Shown here: positions 23,528 to 31,511 of the stretch, piece by piece
How the letters are laid out: every line of letters starts with the position of its first letter
How positions within the stretch are numbered: position 1 is the stretch's first letter
NCBI GenBank assembly: GCA_019873625.1
Contig: JAIOAW010000002.1
Span: 1 to 64,000, forward strand
DNA from: Chloroflexota bacterium
Lineage (GTDB): Bacteria > Chloroflexota > Anaerolineae > UBA1429
Length of the DNA: 64,000 bases
Reading direction: 5' to 3'
Position numbers and translations under genes: made by a program
Notes under the pieces: generated by a model
Database searches by the model: none
What the model was told of the DNA's origin: nothing
Seen by the model: the letters and a program-made list of their open reading frames with translations, nothing else

Positions 23528-25096
23528 TCACTCGGCCGAGGGGCCAGCCCACTGGCTGATGCGGAAGATGACGAACTCGGCGGGCTTGACGGGCGCGATG
23601 CCGATTTCGATGATGAGTTGACCCAGGTCTCGCACTTCGGGCGGGTTCAATTCCTCATCGCACTTGACGTAAAAGGCCTCATCGGGCGTGGCGCCAAAGA
23701 GAGCGCCGGCGCTCCACACCGTGCGCAAGAAGGCACGCACATCGCGCCGCACACGCGCCCAGAGGTCGGCGTCGTTCGGCTCGAACACCACCCACTGCGT
23801 GCCCCGTTCGATGGACTCTTCGATCATATTAAAGAGCCGCCGCACGTTGATGTAGCGCCAGGCCGCGTCGCTGCTCAGGGTGCGCGCGCCCCAAATGCGG
23901 ATGCCCCGCCCCGGGAAGGCCCGGATGCAGTTGATGCCCACGGGGTTGAGGCTATCTTGCTCGCCGCGCGTCACCTGGATGGGCAACCCCGTGGCCCCGC
24001 GGATGACCTCATTGGCGGGCGCCTTGTGCACGCCGCGTTCGGCATCGCTGCGGGCGTAAACCCCCGCGATGTGCCCGCAAGGTGGGATGGTTACCGTGCC
24101 GCGCCCCTTGACCATATCCGCCGTCTCGATCCACGGATAATAGAGGGCGGCGTATTTCGTATCGTAATTCGCCGCGAGCCTCCACTCGAGCACCTGCTGG
24201 GGCCTGAGGTTCGGCGGGCAATCCAAGATGGCGAAGCAGTATTTGTTGCGCTCGCAGTGCTCATAGAGGGCCTGCTGGACGGCCTGCACATCTTTGAGGG
24301 TCATCTCGCCGTTTTCGTAACTCTTCATCAGGTCTGGCACGGCGATGAGGCTGATCTCGTCCACCGCCTCCAGGCCGCCAAGCCCGGTGCGCTCCGCCGG
24401 CTGGCCGCGATAGTCCGCCACGGTTACGGCCCGGGTGACCATCTCGCCGCCCGCGAGGGCAAAGGTGCCCGCCGAAGGGCGCTTATCGGGCAGGTTGCCC
24501 ACGGCGCGCAGGAGCCGCACCGTGATGAGGCGCGATTGCGTGTTCACCACCGTCTCGACGAAGCGCTCGGCATCTTTGGAGAGGCTCAAGTTCGTGAACG
24601 TCTCGCTGGCCGAGGGGGCGTGGACGTTCAGCGTGAAGGTCTCCTCGGAACCCTCCTCGTCTTGGATGGTTACCTTGATTTCGTTGCCCGAAGGGCCGCC
24701 GGCTCGGGCCGCGATCTCCAAGAGGTCGGCCGGTTTTTCGCCTCGGGTCGGCAGGGCCACGCGGGCCGGTTTGGCAGCGCCCTCTTCCAAGGTGGCGCGG
24801 AGCGTCTTGACGCTCACCACGTAACAGCGCGTGCCACCGTTCAGGAAGAAGCCGTACACAGCATACGGGAGGTAGGCCCCCTCGACGAACCCGCCAAACT
24901 TATCCACGAACTGAGACCAGTTCGTAACAGCCGTGGCGCGGTTCAGCAAAGAGACGGGAGGCCCCCCGTTGACGCGCTCTTCGGCCTTTTCGGTGAACCC
25001 GATGAAGGCGGCTACCGAGGTGCCTACGGCCTCAATCGGCTTGGTGCCGCGTTCGACCTCCTCAATATACACACCGGGAGATAGATAGTTTGCCAT
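23528..25096 (-). CDS. Contractile tail sheath protein
   Basis: 522 residues, similar in size to other single eCIS sheaths. N-terminus NYLSPGVYIEEVERGTKPIE and TSVAAFIGFTEKAEER is the classic sheath opening. The C-terminal core, WRYINVRRLFNMIEESIERG and TQWVVFEPNDADLWARVRRD, is the conserved handshake domain, followed by GLNQ-type terminal strands (LGQLIIEIGIAPVKPAEFVI). It is the contractile shell that drives the tube. Only one sheath gene is present. Confidence 0.95.
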   Translation of the reverse strand: MANYLSPGVYIEEVERGTKPIEAVGTSVAAFIGFTEKAEERVNGGPPVSLLNRATAVTNWSQFVDKFGGFVEGAYLPYAVYGFFLNGGTRCYVVSVKTLRATLEEGAAKPARVALPTRGEKPADLLEIAARAGGPSGNEIKVTIQDEEGSEETFTLNVHAPSASETFTNLSLSKDAERFVETVVNTQSRLITVRLLRAVGNLPDKRPSAGTFALAGGEMVTRAVTVADYRGQPAERTGLGGLEAVDEISLIAVPDLMKSYENGEMTLKDVQAVQQALYEHCERNKYCFAILDCPPNLRPQQVLEWRLAANYDTKYAALYYPWIETADMVKGRGTVTIPPCGHIAGVYARSDAERGVHKAPANEVIRGATGLPIQVTRGEQDSLNPVGINCIRAFPGRGIRIWGARTLSSDAAWRYINVRRLFNMIEESIERGTQWVVFEPNDADLWARVRRDVRAFLRTVWSAGALFGATPDEAFYVKCDEELNPPEVRDLGQLIIEIGIAPVKPAEFVIFRISQWAGPSAE

Positions 25097-25179
25097 CGTG
25101 TCCTTCCTCGCAACAAGTGCAGAGCGAATACCAATCCCAACGGAACGTCCGCCTTATGCGCTAGGCCCTCCCTCCTTTC

Positions 25180-26004
25180 TCACAGGTGTAGATCATAGTA
25201 AGGCAGTTCGTGTCTCTCGTTCGGCACCACGATTTCGGATTCGGAAGCCGCCTGGCCAAAGCGCACTTGCAGGTGGTACCTCCCGTGAGGGACATTCCCA
25301 AAGCGATAGCGCCCGAAATCGTCCGTTACGACGGTGCGCCCCATCTCAGCGAGCGTTACCCGAGCGCCCGCCACGGGGCGCCCTTCGAGGGTTACGACGC
25401 CCGCGATTTGGAGGATTTCTTCGCGCCAAGGCGCTAGCCTCTCGCGCACAAAGGCGCGCTTGGTAAAGACGAGCGGGCTGGTGAAGGCCACGGCGCGATC
25501 CATCGCCAGTGTGACGACATAGTTGATGGAGGGCTTGAGCGGCGTATCCATCACGCTCCACAGGTCAGGGAGGTTCTCGATGGCGATGGCGGGCTGGGCC
25601 GTCTCCGTCTTGATGGGGTAGGGCTGATGCTTCAGTTCGCCGTGGCAAATCTCCGGCGGGAGGATGGGGTGGCTGGAAAGGACGGCCAGCACCCGCCACA
25701 GGATGGCATGTTCATCCTCCGCCTGATTCTGCGTCCAGGCCGTGATGAGGTAACTCAAGTTGAAGCGCCTTGGCGCGAGCCGTTTGGAGGCCTGCCCCTT
25801 TTCGTTCTGCTCGACGATCCATTCGGCGGAACGGAGTTCTGTGTTCTCGCGGATGTCATAGAGATAGCAGTTGATCGTCGGGCGCGTCAGCCCGGCGGCC
25901 CACGTGCCGGTGGGTTGGTCGAAACTCACCTCCACGCTATCCGGGTCGAACATCCCGCGTTGGATGATTAGATCGCGCAGAGTTTCATCGAGGAGGTCTA
26001 TCAT
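25180..26004 (-). CDS. DUF4255 tail-terminator/cap protein (Afp16-like) with C-terminal carboxypeptidase-regulatory-like domain
   Basis: 274 residues. Residues 1-190 match the DUF4255/Pvc16 family: MIDLLDETLRDLIIQR, INCYLYDIRENTELRSAEW and PPRRFN-like LAPRRFNLSYLITAWT. Family members cap the distal end of tube and sheath and set length. From about 200 a separate beta-sandwich appears: IAGVVTLEGRPVAGARVTL, TDDFGRYRFGNVPHGRYHL. This is the carboxypeptidase-regulatory-like fold common in surface proteins. Such an extension at the membrane-distal cap could be an attachment or decoration module (inference). Confidence 0.85.
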   Translation of the reverse strand: MIDLLDETLRDLIIQRGMFDPDSVEVSFDQPTGTWAAGLTRPTINCYLYDIRENTELRSAEWIVEQNEKGQASKRLAPRRFNLSYLITAWTQNQAEDEHAILWRVLAVLSSHPILPPEICHGELKHQPYPIKTETAQPAIAIENLPDLWSVMDTPLKPSINYVVTLAMDRAVAFTSPLVFTKRAFVRERLAPWREEILQIAGVVTLEGRPVAGARVTLAEMGRTVVTDDFGRYRFGNVPHGRYHLQVRFGQAASESEIVVPNERHELPYYDLHL

Positions 26005-26022
26005 CCCGCCTCTCGCTCCTAT

Positions 26023-27342
26023 TTATGTGCCCTGTAACTGGGCGATGAGCGCCTGGGCCTCAGCGCGGTCGGCGTCGCTGAGGCCCGGCTGGGCGAGGTA
26101 AACCCTCAACATCGCAATGGCGGCCACGTTATTGCCCAGGCCTTCGAGGCAGCGCGCCATATTCCACAGCATCATCCGGTGAACTTCGTCGGGCAAGCCT
26201 GGGATATCCACGATCTGCCGAAAGAGCGCGAGGGCTTCGGCGTAACGCCCCGCGAGGTAGGCTGCGTTCGCTTGGGTAAATAGCGCGCGGCCTCGCGCCA
26301 CGGGATCCGTGGGGAGAGCGCCCTCCGGCGTGGCCGGCGCCTCGGCGCCCGCCGGCGGGGTAGGGCCTGCTTCGGGCAAGCGTTCCCCGGCCTCCTCCGC
26401 GCCCGCGCCGGCCAGTTGGCGGAGGAGGTCCGCCGCCTGGGCGCGGTCTGCGCTGCTCAACCCCTCCTGCGCAAGGTACCCGCGCAACATAGCCAGGGCC
26501 ATAGGCACGTTGCCCATCCGCTCATAGCACTTGGCCATATTCCAAAGCATCATCGTGTAGGTTTCGTTCCCGAGGCCGGGAATCTCCATAATTTGGCTCA
26601 TACGGGCCAACGCTTCGGCATAGTTCCCCGCTTCATAGAAGGCCAAGCCCTGCTGGAAAAGTTGCCTGCCGCGCTCCACAGGGTCGGTGGGCAGGGGGCC
26701 TTCCACCACCCCTTCAGGCGCAGGGGCACCCCCGGCGCTTTCGGCCTCTTCGACGCTCCCCGCAACGGCTTCCCCCTCCCTTTCGCCGGTGATTTCGGCG
26801 AGGGCGGCCTCCGCCTCGGCGCGGTCGGCATCGCTAATGCCCGGAGAGGCCAAATACGCGCGGATGGATTCGGCGGCCGCCTCTCGGTTCCCCAGCCTCA
26901 GAAAGCACTGGCCAATGTTCCACAGGGAGGAACTGTACACTTCATCCGGCAGGCCGGCCATATCGAGCACCTGTTTGAAGCCCTCGATGGCCGCGGAGTA
27001 GGCCCCGGCTTCATAGGCGGCCATCGCGTCCAAAAAGACCTGCCTGGCCCGCTCGATGGCGGCATTCGCCTCCGGCTCGGCGGGAGCCGTTTCCGTCGGA
27101 GCTTCGGCAGTCCCTGCGGCGGGGCCTTTCTCTTGGCGCCTGATGCGCGCCGCTTCGGTTTGCACCAGTCGCTGAAGGGCGCGGTTGCTTACCGCGCTGG
27201 CGAGCAAAAGGCCGGGCAAGATGGCCCCTGCCCCCGGGCGCTCCCGGAGCAGGGCGGGGCGATGCGCCCCGGTAGGGCGTGAGGCTTCTTCTGCGCTACG
27301 GCGCTTAGAGCGAACCCTTGCCGATGTTCTTGCTATGCCCAC
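26023..27342 (-). CDS. TPR-repeat protein of the eCIS operon, with N-terminal SNRALQRL motif
   Basis: 439 residues from GTG 27342, which follows AGGAGAG; a longer ATG start would lie inside the preceding gene. Residues 52-59 read SNRALQRL, nearly the same motif at the same distance from the N-terminus as in the DUF4157 protein upstream. From about 105 there are three imperfect modules of about 85-90 residues plus acidic spacers. Each has a YEAGxYxxAI helix pair, a LWN(I/M)xxCxxRxGN helix and a closing (G)LSxADRAxA helix, i.e. TPR-like repeats. The function is unknown; cargo, adaptor or chaperone for loading are possible. Its coupling to the DUF4157 gene suggests they act together. Confidence 0.75.
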   Translation of the reverse strand: MGIARTSARVRSKRRSAEEASRPTGAHRPALLRERPGAGAILPGLLLASAVSNRALQRLVQTEAARIRRQEKGPAAGTAEAPTETAPAEPEANAAIERARQVFLDAMAAYEAGAYSAAIEGFKQVLDMAGLPDEVYSSSLWNIGQCFLRLGNREAAAESIRAYLASPGISDADRAEAEAALAEITGEREGEAVAGSVEEAESAGGAPAPEGVVEGPLPTDPVERGRQLFQQGLAFYEAGNYAEALARMSQIMEIPGLGNETYTMMLWNMAKCYERMGNVPMALAMLRGYLAQEGLSSADRAQAADLLRQLAGAGAEEAGERLPEAGPTPPAGAEAPATPEGALPTDPVARGRALFTQANAAYLAGRYAEALALFRQIVDIPGLPDEVHRMMLWNMARCLEGLGNNVAAIAMLRVYLAQPGLSDADRAEAQALIAQLQGT

Positions 27343-27353
27343 GGTTTTCTCTC

Positions 27354-29204
27354 CTAGAACCGCCCACCGGAGGTATGCGTCACGTGTTCGGGCAAACCCC
27401 ACTCATAGGCCAGGTCAAGCATCCTCCTGGCGGCGCCCAATCGGCCAATTAAGGCCTGCTGCACACTATTTGGAATGCCTTGCACCCCTCGATAGGTAAC
27501 CCCCCAAACATTGTGTTCGATGACGTGGATGGAGGCGCGCGGTTGATAATAGCGTTTGTAGAGTTCGATCTCGAACCGCCGGCTCAGTTCGTTATAGCGA
27601 TCAACGTTAGCGGCGCGCGCCACGTCATTTTCGTGCTGCAGGCTAACTAAAAGGATGCGCAGGCCACCCGCATTCCCAGCGCTGCGCGCGGTGTCAATCG
27701 CGCTTCCGTAAAGGCTCAGAACCTGATCCGTATTCCGGGCGAGGGTATCCGCTAAGGCGGCCCCCTCTCTGCGAACCTGGGCGGCGAACGAGGCGCGCGC
27801 CCCTCGTTCCTCTTGGGCCGTTGAGCCTTCGGCTCCCCTCTGGATGCCTTGGGCGGTGGTGGAAGCGGCGGCTTGGGCCACGGCGAGCGCGGCTTGGCGC
27901 ACGGCATCGGAGCCGACCCATCGCGCGATGGGGCCAACGCCAGGTACTGCCGCGAGGACGATGCCAAAGATATCCGCAAAGCCTATGCCGCTCGCTTCGC
28001 CGGCTTCTGTGTTCGTAAGGAAGTTGCCCACGGCGCTATCGAAGGCGCGCAGGGTTTGGAGCGGCAACCCGCCTGGAGAAAGCATCCAAAACTGAAGGCG
28101 CTGGAGTTCGCGATCGCATGAGCGCGCGAGCGATTCCACATCGGCGGCGGCCAGGGCCGCTTCGCGTTGGGTCAGTTCGGCCTGCAAAAGGGCCAAGTTT
28201 TCGCGCTGAGGGGCTTCGAGTTCGGGAAGTTGCTGCAGGAGGGCAATCTGCTCGCGTAGTTCCACAGTCGTCATTGCCTGGATGGCATCTCGCGTGGCCG
28301 TTTGCGTTATCACATTCACCGTCACGCGGCGGCGTAACTTTGTGGGCGCCAAGGGCGCCCTGTGGGCCTGCAAGGCGGCCATTTCGACGGCGGGCCTCCC
28401 TTGGGCGCGGGGTATGCGGCGAAGCGTGGAGGTAGATTCTTCGCCCTCCTCCTCTTGTTCCTCCTCGGGTGCAGGCCCTTCATACTCTGGGTTATCTTCC
28501 CAATCGATCATCGTCTCCATTTTTACGGCTTGCCGGCGGACGGCCTGGATTTCTTCCTCCTCTTCTTCTTCTGGCTGACGGCGAAGGGTTTGAACCTCCT
28601 CTTCCTCTTCTTCCGCCTGCCGAGAGATGGCGGCCGGTTCTTCTCTCAGCCGTTTGACGACCTGGTTGGCCACTTCATCGGCCTCGGCCTCGGCGGGGTC
28701 ATACACCGACCCGACGACGAGGGCCGTGCCGGCGTGCCCTTGCAAGACGTGCGTCAACTCGTGCGCCAGGGTGTGTTGGCCGGTCTCCGTTTCGGGCGCG
28801 TACTCGCCGGCGGCGAAATAGATATCCCTCCCCAAGGTAAAGGCCCGCGCGTTCAAGCCCCGCGAGAGGGCATCCGCCGTGCCATCGCGGTGGATGCGCA
28901 CCGCGCTCAGATCGGCACCCAGGGCGCTTTCCATCTTGGTGCGCAGGCCCTCCTCGAGCATTTCGCCCCTGCCCTGTTCTTGGGCAAGGCGCGCCTCGAG
29001 ATCGGGCGGCACGGTGGATTCGCCCTCTGCCAAGCGCCGGAGGGCGCGGTTGCTCGTGGTGCGCCGAAGGGCCAAGGCGAACCGCGAGGGCACATTCGGG
29101 AGAAGGCGCTGCGCCGGCACGGGCGCCTTGCGGCGCGCGATGGTCTCCGGCTTGGGCACTTGGCGCCTCACCGGGGGTTCTGGCAGGGTTTTCTTGTGCG
29201 CCAT
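27354..29204 (-). CDS. DUF4157 eCIS-associated protein with HExxH motif (candidate cargo)
   Basis: 616 residues. After a basic N-terminus and SNRALRRL (51-58), residues about 70-158 form the DUF4157 domain with HELTH at 148-152, a zinc-protease-like motif (LAHELTHVLQG). DUF4157 is the commonest eCIS-linked domain and is found on effectors, where it may mature or release cargo. Residues about 195-245 are acidic repeats of the RRQxEEEEEE type. About 290-616 is mostly helical, with LREQIALLQQLPELEAPQRE and a hydrophobic Gly/Ala stretch (FADIFGIVLAAVPGVGPIAR) that could be a membrane-inserting hairpin. The C-terminus is not recognised. It starts 5 bp after the ATPase gene ends. Confidence 0.82.
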   Translation of the reverse strand: MAHKKTLPEPPVRRQVPKPETIARRKAPVPAQRLLPNVPSRFALALRRTTSNRALRRLAEGESTVPPDLEARLAQEQGRGEMLEEGLRTKMESALGADLSAVRIHRDGTADALSRGLNARAFTLGRDIYFAAGEYAPETETGQHTLAHELTHVLQGHAGTALVVGSVYDPAEAEADEVANQVVKRLREEPAAISRQAEEEEEEVQTLRRQPEEEEEEEIQAVRRQAVKMETMIDWEDNPEYEGPAPEEEQEEEGEESTSTLRRIPRAQGRPAVEMAALQAHRAPLAPTKLRRRVTVNVITQTATRDAIQAMTTVELREQIALLQQLPELEAPQRENLALLQAELTQREAALAAADVESLARSCDRELQRLQFWMLSPGGLPLQTLRAFDSAVGNFLTNTEAGEASGIGFADIFGIVLAAVPGVGPIARWVGSDAVRQAALAVAQAAASTTAQGIQRGAEGSTAQEERGARASFAAQVRREGAALADTLARNTDQVLSLYGSAIDTARSAGNAGGLRILLVSLQHENDVARAANVDRYNELSRRFEIELYKRYYQPRASIHVIEHNVWGVTYRGVQGIPNSVQQALIGRLGAARRMLDLAYEWGLPEHVTHTSGGRF

Positions 29205-29209
29205 GGCCT

Positions 29210-31339
29210 CTAGTTTCCCTTTCGGATGGGGGTGCCCGGCGGTGCGACGAGGCCAAATTGAGATTCATCTACCAGGCGGCCCAGTTTCTGGAACTCGCGG
29301 CGGGCAGCCCAGAGGAGGTGCTCTGTGCGGATGACTTGGCCGTCATGGGCGGCGAGGAAGGCGGCGTTCACCAACACGTTGCGGATACTCCCGCCGGAGA
29401 ACTTGAAGCGGCGCGCCATATCGGCCAAATCCACAGTGGGGTGCAAGGGGGCGGTTTGGGGCAAGAGCCTCTGCCAAATGGCCAGGCGGGCCGCCTCATC
29501 GGGCATAGGGAACTCGATGCTGAACTGCAAGCGCCGCAAAAAGGCTTCATCGAGATTTTGGCGCAGATTGCTCGTCAGGATGACGATGCCATCGTACTCC
29601 TCGATCTTTTGCAGGAGGTAACTCACCTCGATATTCGCGTAGCGGTCGTGCGCGTCGCGCGTTTCGGAACGCTTGCCAAAGAGGGCGTCGGCCTCGTCAA
29701 AGAGGAGGATGGCGTTGGAATCTCGCGCCATCTCAAAGATGCGCTCCAGGTTTTTCTCTGTCTCGCCGATGTATTTGCTCACCACGCCGGAAAGGTCAAT
29801 CTGATACAAGTCAAGCGCGAGTTCGTGCGCTACCACTTCGGCGGCCATCGTCTTGCCTGTGCCCGAAGGCCCCGCAAAAAGGGCCGAAAGGCCCCGCGAG
29901 GCGTGTTTGCTGAACCCCCAAGTATCCAGGACGAGGGGGGAATAGATGAACTGGTCGCACATCTCGCGCAGTTGGGCAAGGCGATCCGGCGGGAGGACCA
30001 AATCCTCCCAGGTGCGGCGCGGCTCGATGCGCCGGGCGAGCGACCCGAGGTGGCCCGCGCTGACCGTGCGCGCGGCGCCGGCGAGGTCGGCGAAGCGCAT
30101 TTGGGGGGAGGCCGGGTCGCGTTGCCAGGCCGCATCGCGCGCTAGGCGCGCGGCCCGCATAATCTGCGCGCCGCTCAAGCGAAAGCGCCCGGCGATGGCG
30201 AGCAAGGCCCCCTCCTCGACGGCTTGGCCCGACGTGGCGCCCTGCCACAAGGCGTACCGTTCGGCATAGTCGAGCGCTGGGCACTCTAGGTGCATCAGCC
30301 GGTGATCTGGCGAGGGGAGGGGGATATTCTTTTCTTGCCAGCCCAACCACAAGACGGGGTAGGGGAAGCCAGCCAGCACATCGAAGGCCGAGAGCATTTG
30401 GGGCGAAACGGCGTTCACAGGCGAATCTTCCGCGACCTTGGGCGGGGAAAGGGCGAGGAGGCTTTCGCGGAGCAAGGCCTCGCGCACAGCCGCGCTCACC
30501 GCGTCATCCCAAGCCCCAGGGAGGGGTTCGAGATCATCCAGACGCAGGAGGAGGCAAGGCCTTGCCCAAATTCGGCCGAGTTCCGCGGCGCTTTGCTCGA
30601 GGAGCCAACGATCCTGGCCTGCCAGGTGCACCCACAAACCGGAGGGGTGATCCGCCTGGGCCAAACGGCGGAGCCTCTCCGTGAACCCCTTGGGCAGAGC
30701 CGGCCCTTCGCCCTGCGGGGCGAAAAGCGGCTCCAGGCCCGGAGGCCAAGGAGAAACCTCCCACGTGCCCTCGAGGAGTTGCGAGGCCAGGCGCGGCTCG
30801 ACGTGGATCGTGTGGGCGATGAGGGCCTCGTGCCCCTCGCGGGCGCGGAGGGAGAGGAGGCGATAGCCAAGGAGAGGCGCATCGGGCGAGAAAAAGCGCC
30901 GCGCCTGCAAACGTTCCGCCAGGTTCGTGCACAGGAGGTTGAGGGCCAAATCTACCGTGGGGTGGCGGCAGGTTACATCATCCTGAAGGTAGGCGCACAT
31001 CCGCTCATATTTGAGGTCCACTTCGGCCAGGAGCGCCAGGAGGAGGATTTCCCCTTCGAGGGGGGTGAGCCGAAACTGCGCCAGGAATTGCGCCCACGTT
31101 CCATCCTCAGAGGGTAAAGGTGGGCCGTGGGGCTGGGGGCCATCGAGGGGGGAAAGGCCCAAGGGGCGTTTGAGAAGGGCGCTAAATTCCTCGTCTGAGA
31201 CAAAGATGCCGCGATATTCTGCGTCGCCGCCGCGCAGGGCCTGCAGGCCCTTGGCTCGCTCACAGACGGCGCTATCCAGCCGCCTTAGCTGGGTCAAGAC
31301 GGCCTGCGCAAGAGAAGCGGGAGAAAGCCGAGCGCTCAT
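29210..31339 (-). CDS. AAA+ ATPase of the contractile injection system (Afp15-like)
   Basis: 709 residues from ATG 31339; a TTG one codon earlier is less likely. A long helical N-terminal domain of about 430 residues precedes one AAA module. Walker A is GPSGTGKT (about 490-497), Walker B ILLFDEAD (about 544-551), sensor 1 ILTSN, and an Arg finger is in AFLRRLQF. This matches the Afp15/Pvc15 class, required for particle assembly or cargo loading. It is the first gene of the operon, about 90 bases after a consensus promoter. In many eCIS loci this gene comes near the end, so the order here is rearranged. Confidence 0.92.
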   Translation of the reverse strand: MSARLSPASLAQAVLTQLRRLDSAVCERAKGLQALRGGDAEYRGIFVSDEEFSALLKRPLGLSPLDGPQPHGPPLPSEDGTWAQFLAQFRLTPLEGEILLLALLAEVDLKYERMCAYLQDDVTCRHPTVDLALNLLCTNLAERLQARRFFSPDAPLLGYRLLSLRAREGHEALIAHTIHVEPRLASQLLEGTWEVSPWPPGLEPLFAPQGEGPALPKGFTERLRRLAQADHPSGLWVHLAGQDRWLLEQSAAELGRIWARPCLLLRLDDLEPLPGAWDDAVSAAVREALLRESLLALSPPKVAEDSPVNAVSPQMLSAFDVLAGFPYPVLWLGWQEKNIPLPSPDHRLMHLECPALDYAERYALWQGATSGQAVEEGALLAIAGRFRLSGAQIMRAARLARDAAWQRDPASPQMRFADLAGAARTVSAGHLGSLARRIEPRRTWEDLVLPPDRLAQLREMCDQFIYSPLVLDTWGFSKHASRGLSALFAGPSGTGKTMAAEVVAHELALDLYQIDLSGVVSKYIGETEKNLERIFEMARDSNAILLFDEADALFGKRSETRDAHDRYANIEVSYLLQKIEEYDGIVILTSNLRQNLDEAFLRRLQFSIEFPMPDEAARLAIWQRLLPQTAPLHPTVDLADMARRFKFSGGSIRNVLVNAAFLAAHDGQVIRTEHLLWAARREFQKLGRLVDESQFGLVAPPGTPIRKGN

Positions 31340-31437
31340 CAAACGACTCTGTCTTTTCTGGCCGTCGAACGAGGCGGCTCTGAACCATAGGCGGCATCAC
31401 ATCCATGCAACCGTGCTGATGTACATGTTCAATATCT

Positions 31438-31466
31438 ATTATAAAGGGCGCAAGAGAAAATGTCAA
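31438..31466 (-). promoter_or_regulatory. Perfect consensus promoter of the eCIS operon
   Basis: On the minus strand TTGACA (31466-31461) and TATAAT (31443-31438) are both exact, with a 17-bp spacer. The start is near 31431, giving a leader of about 90 nt. An 8-bp palindrome ATGTACAT (31419-31426) lies just downstream and might be an operator half. The core itself needs no activator. Confidence 0.85.
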
Positions 31467-31511
31467 GGGTTTTTCGCTCCTCTCGCACCCCTTTTCTCGG
31501 TTGGGTGTGTT

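Noticed and set aside
10838-31339. Type VI secretion system
   Set aside because: FHA and kinase recall T6SS, but no TssJ, TssL, TssM or ClpV is present. A sheath with DUF4255, DUF4157 and the Afp15-type ATPase is eCIS-specific.
10838-31339. Contractile-tail prophage or R-type pyocin
   Set aside because: No capsid, portal, terminase, lysis or integrase genes. The ATPase, DUF4157 and cap proteins are not phage-tail components of that kind.
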